Assembly: GCF_006716355.1 (NCBI RefSeq)
Contig: NZ_VFOW01000001.1
Span: forward strand, 2,914,001-2,978,000
Reading direction: 5' to 3'
Length of the DNA stretch: 64,000 nt
DNA from: Stackebrandtia endophytica
GTDB taxonomy: Bacteria > Actinomycetota > Actinomycetes > Mycobacteriales > Micromonosporaceae
The position numbers and the translations under genes are program-made. Shown one piece after another: positions 52,258 to 63,571 of this stretch. Numbering within the stretch: the stretch's first letter is position 1; every line of letters starts with the position of its first letter. Under the pieces are notes generated by a model. It was not told where the DNA came from, searched no databases, and saw nothing but the letters and a program-made list of their open reading frames with translations.

Positions 52258-53231
52258 CTATTTATCGCCAGAACCATCATTGCCGGTTTCGGACGCCGAT
52301 CGGGAGTCCGTCGGCAGGTCTGCCGATTCGTCGGACGAGTCGGCACCTTCAGTCGGTTCGGCGTCGGCATCCGATGCCTCGGCGACCGCCGCTTCGACCG
52401 TCTCGCCCTTGAGCGCCTCTTCGTCGGCCGGAACGTCGGCGTCGACGTTCTCGGTGGTGGCTCCGGTGGATTTCTCCCCGGTGGCCTCGTCGACATCGGA
52501 ATCCGACTCGGTGTCGGAGTCCTGCTCGGTGGCAGAGTCCTGCTCGGTGTCGGAGCCCTTCGTCGCCTCGGCGCCGGTCTCCTCTGACGTCACCTCGTCC
52601 TCGGTGGACGCGCCGGCTTCAGCCGCATCATCCACTTCGGTCTCGGACGTCGCCTCGGAATCCCCTTTGTCGACTCCCGCCGATTCGGCGCCGGTCGGCG
52701 CCGGTTCGTCGGAGGGCTCGGCGACGGCGACCATGGCCGCGCGGACCAACCGGTCGTTCAACCGGTAGCCGCGCCGCATGACATCGATGCAGGTCGCCTC
52801 GGTGACGTCGTTGGAGTGCATGTGGGCCACGGCCTCATGCACCGTCGGGTCGAACGGGTCGCCCTTGTCGCCGAAGACTTCCAAACCGAGTTTGGTCAGC
52901 GAGTTGAGCAACTGTTCGGCCACCGATCCGAACGGTCCCACGAGGTCGCCGTGGTCACGTGCCCGATCGATGTCGTCGAGAACCGGCAGCAACCCGGCCA
53001 CCACGTTGACGGTGGCCTGGTCGGCTGCGGCCTGGCGGTCGCGTTCGACGCGTTTGCGGTAGTTGTGGTATTCGGCGGTGATGCGCTGCAGATCCCGGGT
53101 TCGCTCGTCGAGCGCCTCCGCCAGTTCCCCGGCGGCGGCGGTCTCGACAGCGTCCGGCTCGGCAGTCTCGGCGGTGGTCTCCTCCGCCGTCGATTCACCG
53201 TTGTCGGAACCCTCGGGTGTCTTGTCGCTGG

Positions 53232-53235
<4 letters not shown>
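52258..53235 (-). CDS. grpE: Nucleotide exchange factor GrpE with long acidic tail
   Basis: GrpE core (residues about 40-170) with the coiled-coil [20 protein letters not shown] and the head segment [19 protein letters not shown] and [20 protein letters not shown]. It should release ADP from DnaK. The protein is 325 residues, against the usual 190-230: the last 155 residues are an extremely acidic Ser/Thr/Asp/Glu/Ala tail with no recognisable domain. The GTG start overlaps the dnaK stop (GTGA). The tail has no stop or frameshift signs and reads through to just before dnaJ. Confidence 0.96.
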
Positions 53236-55106
<1,871 letters not shown>

Positions 55107-55139
55107 GTGTTGCTCCCCCAGGAAAGAGTGGATAGCTAA

Positions 55140-56723
<1,584 letters not shown>

Positions 56724-56887
56724 GAAGCTGTCTTTGAACCTCGTTCGTCGTGAGCGGTGTCCAGGCGAGTGCATTCGCAAGGCGGAGGCGTCCCTGCATA
56801 CCGGTGTTGTATGCAGGGACGCCGACAACGCCGCGAGGCGCCCGTCTGGGCGACGCGCAACAGAACAGCAGGTTTAAAGACAGCTTC
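56724..56887. mobile_element. MITE-like element at the purA stop codon
   Basis: A 164-bp element with terminal inverted repeats: GAAGCTGTCTTTGAACCT on the left and AGGTTTAAAGACAGCTTC on the right (17 of 18 pair). TAA flanks both ends (56721-56723, which is the purA stop, and 56888-56890), fitting a 3-bp target duplication of the TNA type seen with IS5-group elements. Inside is a perfect 14-bp hairpin (GGCGTCCCTGCATA, 56787-56800 with 56810-56823). There is no transposase. A decayed partial copy lies at 4259-4323. The IS family is inferred from the target duplication only. Confidence 0.75.
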
Positions 56888-56970
56888 TAAGACACCATTC
56901 CGCCCACGCGACGGCCGAGGTTCGGCGACAACCTGCATGAGCCGACCACGCGTCGACCAGGACGAACAGG

Positions 56971-57001
56971 CGGCACCCCGGTGATGACCACCGGGGTGCC
57001 G
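56971..57001. terminator. Perfect 13-bp hairpin after purA
   Basis: CGGCACCCCGGTG (56971-56983) pairs with 56989-57001 around ATGAC. With the MITE counted, it lies 248 bp after the purA stop; before the insertion it would have been at about 80 bp, a usual terminator distance. Confidence 0.7.
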
Positions 57002-57122
57002 ACCGGCGCTGGCGAAGCTGGCGGTTGCCGGTCATACTGTGTGAGCGAGGCGAGTAGACGGTGCCGCCACCAACGAAAGCGCGTCGCGGTTCGCAGCCGA
57101 TAAACAAGCAGGAGACAAGTCG

Positions 57123-58289
57123 ATGGGGCGCACGCTAGGGCCGTACACCGACGTGTCGACCGCACGAGTTGACGGTGCCTACGAGATCTACGAGGGCAAC
57201 GACGACGAAGGCCGCCACATCGAGATCCTCACCCTGGGCATCTCCTCGTCGAAGGATCCATCCCGGCGCGCGCTGCTGTCCGACACCGTCGCCTGGGCAC
57301 ACGCCACCCGCGGCCCCGCCGACGCCCCCATCCTCAAAGCCGACCTCAACAGCGAACAACCGTATGTGGTGACGTTGCGCCAGACCGGTTACCGGGGCGT
57401 CGAGCGGATGCTGGAACGGATGCTCGCCATGGGACCGGCGACCGGTCCGCTGCCGATCGTCGGCGGCGCCAACACCGGACAGCTTCCCCGCATCGGACAT
57501 CACACCAACCCGCACGGCATCCCCGCGATCCCCGGATCCCCGGCGGGATCACCGGTGGCACCCAACTCGCCGATGGCGCCCTACCTCACCTCCCGACGCA
57601 ACCGGCCCGGCTGGCTGATTCCGCTGGTCATCGCGTTGAGCCTCGTCGTTCTCGGCGGTGGTGCACTGGTCGTGGTCTGGGGAGTGGGCTCCGGCGAAGC
57701 CGACACCGCCGCCCCGCCGCCTCAACCCAGCGACGCACTGTCCGAGGAGAACCCCTCCGACGGCAACCAGATCCCGCTGCCCAAGTACAACACCGAAGTG
57801 ACCGCCATCGACGACTTCGGTGCCCAACTGGACGCCGAACAAGACCCGACCATGATCCAACCCGCCGGGTGGCCGCTGGCATTCCGCGTCCCGACGGGAT
57901 GGGAATGCCAACTGGGGGACAACGACACCTACCGGTCGATGATCAACTGCAAAGGTGATCGCGACACCGAGAGCGACGTCCCCGCTTCACTGCACATCGA
58001 GCTCGTCAACTGCCCCGGCGACTGCCAGCCCGAAGATCGCGCGGCCCTGGAACAGGACTGGAATCCGCAGCCCACCAGCCGTCTCGACGACGACACCCTG
58101 GTCTACGAATCAAGTTCCGACCAGAACTACGAACTGTCGATCAGTCGCTTCTTCACTCCGCAGCAGAACACCGAGTGGAATCCCACGGAGTCTCAACTGG
58201 TCGTCTGGGGGATGAACTCACAGGGCGAACGCGACGACATCCGAGGCATCGTCAACGACATCGTCAGTCAGTCCCAGCCATGGGACTGA
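57123..58289 (+). CDS. Single-pass membrane protein of unknown function
   Basis: A 388-residue protein: an N-terminal globular domain of about 105 residues with no match I recognise, a Pro/Gly/Ala-rich linker (about 110-155), one membrane helix (about 163-188), then an outer domain of about 190 residues with four cysteines (WECQLG, MINCKG, LVNCPGDCQ). The layout of cytoplasmic sensor-like domain plus outer domain resembles actinobacterial proteins linked to Ser/Thr kinase signalling. It ends 8 bp from the convergent PP2C-like gene. Start ATG 57123 has CAGGAGA upstream. Confidence 0.75.
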   Translation: MGRTLGPYTDVSTARVDGAYEIYEGNDDEGRHIEILTLGISSSKDPSRRALLSDTVAWAHATRGPADAPILKADLNSEQPYVVTLRQTGYRGVERMLERMLAMGPATGPLPIVGGANTGQLPRIGHHTNPHGIPAIPGSPAGSPVAPNSPMAPYLTSRRNRPGWLIPLVIALSLVVLGGGALVVVWGVGSGEADTAAPPPQPSDALSEENPSDGNQIPLPKYNTEVTAIDDFGAQLDAEQDPTMIQPAGWPLAFRVPTGWECQLGDNDTYRSMINCKGDRDTESDVPASLHIELVNCPGDCQPEDRAALEQDWNPQPTSRLDDDTLVYESSSDQNYELSISRFFTPQQNTEWNPTESQLVVWGMNSQGERDDIRGIVNDIVSQSQPWD

Positions 58290-58296
58290 CACCGGT

Positions 58297-59142
58297 TCAG
58301 AACTGACAGAACGCCAACGTGGCGTCGTCGTGGACACGGTCCCGCCGCCACCGAACCGCCATCGGGTCAGATCGCTCCACCTCACGGGTGCGGGAGACGA
58401 CCTCCTCGGGGCCGTGGGATTCGGCCAGATTCAACAACCCCAACCAGGTCAACTGACCGAACGGCTCCACCAGCCGGGTCGCACCATCACTGGCCAATAT
58501 GGCCCGCCGCGCCTGGGAACGGCTCAACTGGCCGGCGACCGCGCGATACGCCGCACGCGGATCGGACGCCGCGATCGGGAAACCATCGGGACGATTGCGC
58601 ATCCGGCTGATCTGTTCGGCACGGCGCCCGGCGATCTCGGTGAACTTGGCACTGCCGTACTCGGCGTCACCGTAGTCGTCGATGCTGAGTCGAGCCGCCC
58701 GGTCGTCGGTCAACACGATCGGTTCCTCGCTGCCGTCGTCGACGACCAGCATCGAATCCGACAGGATCAGATACTCCACCGTCTCGCGATTCTGGCGCAG
58801 ACTCACCACCGTCGCCGCCGGTGTCTCTGGGTGCCGCAGATCGCACCGTCCCTGATGGGCCGACGCGGTCTCGGCCACCGCGGTGGCGAGCACATCGGGC
58901 AACGGGGTCGCCGGATCGGCGCCACTGCGCAACAGAGCGGTTCCCAGAGTGCGGACATACCAGGCCAAACCGTGTACACAATGCTGGTCGACCTGCCGGT
59001 CCACCACATCACCGGCACCGCATCCACCCAGGACAACGACCATGTCGGGTCCGCTACCCAGCCAGTCTTCGTTTTCCTTGAAGGGACGCGTAGGGGTGGA
59101 AACGCCGGTGACTTTCACGATATTGAGTCTGACACGGGCCAT
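58297..59142 (-). CDS. PP2C-like protein lacking a metal-binding Asp
   Basis: A 281-residue paralogue of the protein at 35536-36423. Shared blocks are NEDW near residue 25, ILASDGATRLVE, HGPEEVVSRTREVE and the final HDDATLAFC. The segment that normally carries the metal-binding DG(M)GG reads VVLGGCGAG, so the key Asp is replaced by Gly. It may be a pseudophosphatase or use other ligands. ATG 59142 gives the best N-terminus; the frame is open to 59175. It diverges from the gene at 59178. Confidence 0.75.
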   Translation of the reverse strand: MARVRLNIVKVTGVSTPTRPFKENEDWLGSGPDMVVVLGGCGAGDVVDRQVDQHCVHGLAWYVRTLGTALLRSGADPATPLPDVLATAVAETASAHQGRCDLRHPETPAATVVSLRQNRETVEYLILSDSMLVVDDGSEEPIVLTDDRAARLSIDDYGDAEYGSAKFTEIAGRRAEQISRMRNRPDGFPIAASDPRAAYRAVAGQLSRSQARRAILASDGATRLVEPFGQLTWLGLLNLAESHGPEEVVSRTREVERSDPMAVRWRRDRVHDDATLAFCQF

Positions 59143-59177
59143 TCGGTGGACGAACCACCAGCCACTGGTTGACACTT

Positions 59178-59861
59178 ATGGGTATGTCACTACCTGCGCC
59201 TGTACTGGACCTGGCATCCGATGTGGTTCCCGATGCCGAAGATCATGGCAAGCTCGCGTTCGCTTACGCACACGGACCACTGTTGTCCGGGTTCGGCACC
59301 GACGAGGAGCTCGGCCTGGTGTGTGTCTGGGATCAGGACGCGGTCCCCGAAACCGCGCCCAGCCAAGCCAGCCACATCACCCAACGCGACTTCGACACCG
59401 CGTTGACGGCGGTCACCGATGGAAGGGTGTGGCCGGCATCGCGGCAGACCCCGCTGACCGAGATCGCCGGGTTCGCCTACGGAGTCCTGCTGTCCGATGA
59501 GGATGGTGCGGGCACCGCCGCCCGCGGTGCCGTCGGAGAGTTCCCCACCGCGCTGGCCACCACCAGCGGCCAGAAGCTCGCCATGGAGGTCGGCAACGTC
59601 GCGGCGAAACTGACCGCCGAACCCGACCGGTGGCTGCGCGCCGACCTGCTGTCGACCTCGCTCTACCACGCCTACGTCGCGTGGTTCGCCGCCCACGAAC
59701 GCTACTTCACCGGCGCCCGGCGTCGAGCCGAATACGCCCGGCACTTCGGCTTCGACCTCACCGTGCTGGAACTGGAGGACGCGCTGTGGCGCGCCGACGA
59801 ACCGGGCGAGGCCGCCGACCGCTACCAGGCGATGGCCGAGGTCATCCTCAACGACCTGTAG
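59178..59861 (+). CDS. Hypothetical protein
   Basis: A 227-residue cytoplasmic protein. The middle reads LTEIAGFAYGVLLSDEDGAG and the C-terminus is helical with SLYHAYVAWFAAHERYFTGA, recalling the helical tail of some nucleotidyltransferase-like proteins, but no catalytic GS...DxD motif is present. ATG 59178 and 59184 are both possible and neither has a ribosome site, so the message may be leaderless. Function unknown. Confidence 0.65.
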   Translation: MGMSLPAPVLDLASDVVPDAEDHGKLAFAYAHGPLLSGFGTDEELGLVCVWDQDAVPETAPSQASHITQRDFDTALTAVTDGRVWPASRQTPLTEIAGFAYGVLLSDEDGAGTAARGAVGEFPTALATTSGQKLAMEVGNVAAKLTAEPDRWLRADLLSTSLYHAYVAWFAAHERYFTGARRRAEYARHFGFDLTVLELEDALWRADEPGEAADRYQAMAEVILNDL

Positions 59862-59996
59862 CCGTCAGCGTGCAATACGCCGACGAACTGGTGCGGCGGG
59901 TCGCGTCGCAGCCCGCCGCACCGCAATTCCAATACCCGGTTGCGGGTCAAAAACGACGCCCGCTACCATTAACCGGTCAGCTCAGCTGGCCAACCC

Positions 59997-60072
59997 GCGC
60001 TCGTAGCTCAACGGATAGAGCATCTGACTACGGATCAGAAGGTTGGGGGTTCGAATCCCTCCGAGCGCGCCA
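59997..60072 (+). tRNA. tRNA-Arg(ACG)
   Basis: A 76-nt tRNA with CCA encoded. Acceptor GCGCTCG (59997-60003) pairs with CGAGCGC (60062-60068). The anticodon stem-loop CTGACTACGGATCAG gives ACG (read as ICG), for CGU/CGC/CGA codons. T-arm GGGGGTTCGAATCCCTC is standard. A terminator follows directly and a degenerate integrase gene lies 315 bp downstream. Confidence 0.97.
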
Positions 60073-60078
60073 TCACCG

Positions 60079-60104
60079 AAAAGCCCCGGGTTCGGGGCTT
60101 TTTT
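60079..60104 (+). terminator. Intrinsic terminator of tRNA-Arg
   Basis: AAAAGCCCCG (60079-60088) pairs with CGGGGCTTTT (60093-60102) and runs into a T-tract (to 60104). Classic shape, 6 bp after the tRNA. Confidence 0.95.
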
Positions 60105-60386
60105 CGTGTTCGGGTGAATTCGATGAATGTCGAGCCGCCTTCACCCAAGTCACGACTCGTGAACAAGTCGAATGCGGCATGCTCACGTGTCGATGGTCCG
60201 CCGACTCGCGACACCTGCCATCCATGAAGGACTCCAGATGGCCCCCTGACGCCAGACGGTGTCCCATGCCCGTTCGGAACACAGGACACGACCCGATTAC
60301 CCAGAGTCGTTGGCACGCCATCGGACACCTCGACCGTTCATCGGCTGACGGTGACGTCGCCACGTCATCGTGATTGAGTAACCGAC

Positions 60387-60881
60387 GTGAACCCCGCACA
60401 GCGTCCGCCGGAAGCCATGACCGTGGAGGAGCGCACCGCCTGGCACCGCAGCGCCGCGGGTTTGGACTCACCCATGCATCGCGCGGTGGCGTTCACCCTC
60501 CGGTATGCCGGACTGCTTCGGACGGAGGTGGCCGCGCTGAACCTGCCGGATGTGGACCTGTCCCCGTCACCCCGACTTCGAGTCGGTACCGACGTCCGCG
60601 AGGTTCCCGTCGTCGATTGTCTTCGTGACGCGTTGCGATGCTGGCTCCATCACCGACCGCGGTATACGGGTCACCGGGACAGCCCGGCACTGTTCATCAG
60701 TCCGCTCGGGAATCGACTGCTGCCGCAGCGGATCAACGACGTGATCTGGGATGTCGCCGCAGGCGGCGGACTACCGCACGTGCGCCCCGTCGACCTTCGC
60801 CGGACCTACGCCGTCGAATTGATCGAGGCCGGGTACACCGGCGATCAGGTCGCCGCGCTGTTGGGCGGGTCGGTGGGTTGA
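60387..60881 (+). pseudogene. Degenerate tyrosine recombinase (integrase) beside tRNA-Arg
   Basis: 164 residues matching only the catalytic half of phage-type integrases: LRYAGLLRTEVAALNLPDVD carries the first catalytic Arg, and PVDLRRTYAVELIEAGYTGD then VAALLGGS corresponds to the HxLRHTFA...LLGHS region. The two histidines are changed (H to V; H to G) and the frame stops before the nucleophilic Tyr, so it cannot be active. GTG 60387 has no ribosome site. Its place after a tRNA gene fits a decayed integrative element; the 282 bp before it show no recognisable gene or copy of the tRNA end. Confidence 0.7.
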
Positions 60882-61005
60882 CGGCCTCCGCCCGTTCCCA
60901 AATCGATTTGCAATATCTCTTCCGTTCCCGGCGCGAAATCCCTACGCTAGTGACATACCACGCGTTTCCGGACCGTGGTCCTGTTTGGAACGAAAGGATC
61001 TCCCC

Positions 61006-61311
61006 GTGCAAATCGACAAGCAGACGGTAAGAGGCGCCGGGGCGCGAATTCGTCAGGTCGGCGACGACGCGAGCTCTTACCTACAGCAGGTCGCCAGCCC
61101 GATGCGCTCCCGCATCCAGAACACCAACGGTCTGATGGCCATCGCGACCCTGCAACAGGTGGTCGACCAGTTGCAACGCCGCACCGCGGATCTCGCCAAC
61201 GATTCCCGTTCCACAGGGGACAAGGTCATGATCGCGGCCGACAGCTACACCAACACCGACGCGGCCCGTGCCAGAAGCTTCGCTTCGATGAGTCCCAATC
61301 GGAGCGACTAA
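61006..61311 (+). CDS. EspC/WXG100-like small type VII secretion-associated protein
   Basis: A 101-residue helical protein with no signal peptide (starts VQIDKQTVRGAGARIRQVGD), of the size and pattern of the EspC-like partners of ESX systems. GTG 61006 has AAAGGA 7 bases upstream. Its TAA overlaps the ATG of the next gene by one base, so the two are coupled and probably secreted as a pair. No ESX machine genes are in the window. Confidence 0.72.
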   Translation: MQIDKQTVRGAGARIRQVGDDASSYLQQVASPMRSRIQNTNGLMAIATLQQVVDQLQRRTADLANDSRSTGDKVMIAADSYTNTDAARARSFASMSPNRSD

Positions 61312-62519
61312 TGCCCAATTTCAGTCAACTGCGCGCACTCGACACCGCCCCCTACATCGAGTTCACCGATGCGGCTCGAAAGTTCGCCACCGAGCTGGAG
61401 CAGTTCGGCTCTGATTCCGACACCCACCGAAACACGCTGGCAGGCTCATGGGCGGGCAGGGATGCCAATGCGGCCATCGCCAGAGTCGGCCAACTCGCTC
61501 AGGACTACCGAACCAACTCGGGCGTCTTCAGCAAGGTCGACACCATCGTCACGAACCTGTCCCATCAACTGAACAACGCCAAACAACGTCTCGAATCGGC
61601 GATTGGAATGGTTCCATCGATTCCCGGCACCATCGATGGATCTGGAACCATCACGATCAACTACGCCGCGCTGGGCGGCAATCCCACTCCGGCGGCGGTG
61701 TCGGCGGCGCAGAGTCGCGCACAACAGGTACACGGCTATCTGTGTCAGGCACTGCAACAGGCCAATCAGGCCGATCAACAGGCCCAAAGCGAACTGGCCT
61801 CGCTGATCGCGCCCGTCGCCGACGCCCAGGCCGCCGTCGCGGCACGACAGGCCGAGACCGGAGACGACGCGTCCGCCGAACAGCCCGCAACCGGTGGTGA
61901 GGCGGGTAATTCCGCGGGCAACACTCCCGCCGGCGAATCGGGCTCGGAGAAGGAGCAACCGCAGGATAAGACCGATGAGGACGGCAAGCAGTCGACCGGT
62001 GGAATGCCGGGCGGCCAGCCGGGTGGCCAACCCGGTGACTCCGACGGCGGTAACGACGACACCGCTCCGCCTCCAGGTCTGGTGATTCCCCCGGTGGGTG
62101 ACTTCAACGAAGCCCAGATGGCCAATGCCGCCCGCATCATCGAAGTCGGCGAGGCCCTCGGTATCAGCGAACGCGGCCAGGCGATCGCGTTGGCGACTGC
62201 CATGCAGGAGAGCACCCTGCGCAACCTCGCGAACACCAGCCTTCCGGATTCCCTGAACTATCCCAACGAGGGCACCGGACGCGACCACGACTCTGTCGGC
62301 GTATTCCAGCAGCGCCCCAGCCAGGGTTGGGGTTCCATCGCCGAGTGCATGGACGTCGACTACGCCGCCACCAAGTTCTACGAGGAACTGGAACGGGTCA
62401 AGGGTTGGGAGGACATGGAACTGACCGAGGCCGCCCAGGCCGTGCAGCGATCCGCCTTCCCCGACGCCTACGCCAAGTGGGAGACCTCGGCATACGAGAT
62501 TCTGGAAGCTCGACGGTAG
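61311..62519 (+). CDS. ESX-type secreted protein with lysozyme-like domain
   Basis: A 402-residue protein. Residues 1-100 form a WXG100-like helical hairpin with SWAGRDAN at the turn (the W-x-G). A helical middle (to about 175) and a long Gly/Pro/Asp/Glu-rich linker (about 180-255) follow. The C-terminal about 140 residues resemble lytic transglycosylase/lysozyme folds: ALATAMQESTLRNLANTSLP (catalytic Glu in MQEST) then DSVGVFQQRPSQGWG and YAATKFYEELERV. It is coupled to the EspC-like gene. A cell-wall-cutting effector or growth enzyme exported by type VII secretion is the most likely role. Confidence 0.8.
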   Translation: MPNFSQLRALDTAPYIEFTDAARKFATELEQFGSDSDTHRNTLAGSWAGRDANAAIARVGQLAQDYRTNSGVFSKVDTIVTNLSHQLNNAKQRLESAIGMVPSIPGTIDGSGTITINYAALGGNPTPAAVSAAQSRAQQVHGYLCQALQQANQADQQAQSELASLIAPVADAQAAVAARQAETGDDASAEQPATGGEAGNSAGNTPAGESGSEKEQPQDKTDEDGKQSTGGMPGGQPGGQPGDSDGGNDDTAPPPGLVIPPVGDFNEAQMANAARIIEVGEALGISERGQAIALATAMQESTLRNLANTSLPDSLNYPNEGTGRDHDSVGVFQQRPSQGWGSIAECMDVDYAATKFYEELERVKGWEDMELTEAAQAVQRSAFPDAYAKWETSAYEILEARR

Positions 62520-62523
62520 AGCG

Positions 62524-62559
62524 ATTCCGTGACGGCGGATTCAGCCGCCGTCACGGAAT
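62524..62559. terminator. Bidirectional perfect 15-bp hairpin
   Basis: ATTCCGTGACGGCGG (62524-62538) pairs perfectly with 62545-62559 around a 6-nt loop, 4 bp after the lysozyme-domain gene and before the opposing RibD-type gene. Confidence 0.8.
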
Positions 62560-62691
62560 GCACGTCCGGTGGCCGATACCCACGAAAGACCATTGTCTTC
62601 GGCACGAATTCATATAGTGGGATTCATTGTCCCGTCATCAATCCGGTCGGTCGTTTCGACGATACCCGCCTTTCATTGCGGGCTAGGCGAT

Positions 62692-63375
62692 TCATCGGAT
62701 GGCCAGGTAGCGCAGTAGAACCACATTGTCCATTTGACGCGTCTCAGCCAAGCGCAGTGGATTTGCCGGGGTGAACGGGAAACGGCCGTCGGTGACGAAT
62801 CTGGGTGCGGTCGAGTCACCGATGAGAAACGGTGCGATGACCAAATGCAACTCATCGACGAATCCGGCGGCGAGCAGCTGGGTATGCAGTCGTCCACCGC
62901 CCTCGACCATGAGTCGCTCGACTCCTCGGGCGACCAGGTCGGCCAACACCTTGGCCAGTTGAACCGGCGCGCCCGCGTCGATCACGTCGGCGCGGTCGCC
63001 CAGCCGATCGGTCAACGCGGAGACGGCCGCAGTCTTTGCGTACACCAGGCGATCGGCGCCTCCGACGGTGAAGAAGGCGGCGTTGGGATCCAAGTCGCCG
63101 CTTCCGGTGACCGTGACCTTGATCGGGTCGGCGGAACGTCCGGCATCGAGCCGTTCCCGACGCCGCAGGGCGGAGCGGACCACCAGCCTCGGGTTGTCGG
63201 CCCGGATCGTGCCGGCGCCGATCATGATCGCGTCACTGCCAGCACGTTCGGCATCGACACGGTCGAAGTCGATCTCATTGGACAGCAGCAGTCGTTCATT
63301 CGAGGCATCGTCCAAATAGCCGTCAATGGATGTGGCAGCGGAGAGCAGAACGTACGGTCGGGTGACGTCTTTCAT
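62692..63375 (-). CDS. RibD C-terminal-type reductase
   Basis: A 227-residue NADPH-dependent reductase of the RibD_C fold (dihydrofolate-reductase-like). PYVLLSAATSIDGYLDDAS starts the domain; DAIMIGAGTIRADNPRLVVR and GVERLMVEGGGRLHTQLLA are the pterin/pyrimidine and NADPH segments. No deaminase half is present. ATG 63375 has GGAGGG 5 bases upstream. It could reduce the riboflavin precursor (partner deaminase elsewhere) or another pyrimidine. No riboflavin genes are adjacent. Confidence 0.9.
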   Translation of the reverse strand: MKDVTRPYVLLSAATSIDGYLDDASNERLLLSNEIDFDRVDAERAGSDAIMIGAGTIRADNPRLVVRSALRRRERLDAGRSADPIKVTVTGSGDLDPNAAFFTVGGADRLVYAKTAAVSALTDRLGDRADVIDAGAPVQLAKVLADLVARGVERLMVEGGGRLHTQLLAAGFVDELHLVIAPFLIGDSTAPRFVTDGRFPFTPANPLRLAETRQMDNVVLLRYLAIR

Positions 63376-63571
63376 TGGTCCCTCCATAATGTTGGAACAT
63401 TGTCGGCTGGACGATGATCCTCTCATTCGACGAATGCAATTGGTTGAGTGCGTGGGGCCACCCCGGGAAGCGGCCGTAGAAAAGTTTCATAAGTATTGAC
63501 TAACATGAATTTAACCGCCATGATGTTCTCACACATGAAACCCGGCCCCCTGGAAGAATTGAGAGGATTTC

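Noticed and set aside
60073-60386. attL/attR repeat of the tRNA-Arg 3' end
   Set aside because: No second copy of the tRNA tail was found in the window, so attachment sites cannot be called.
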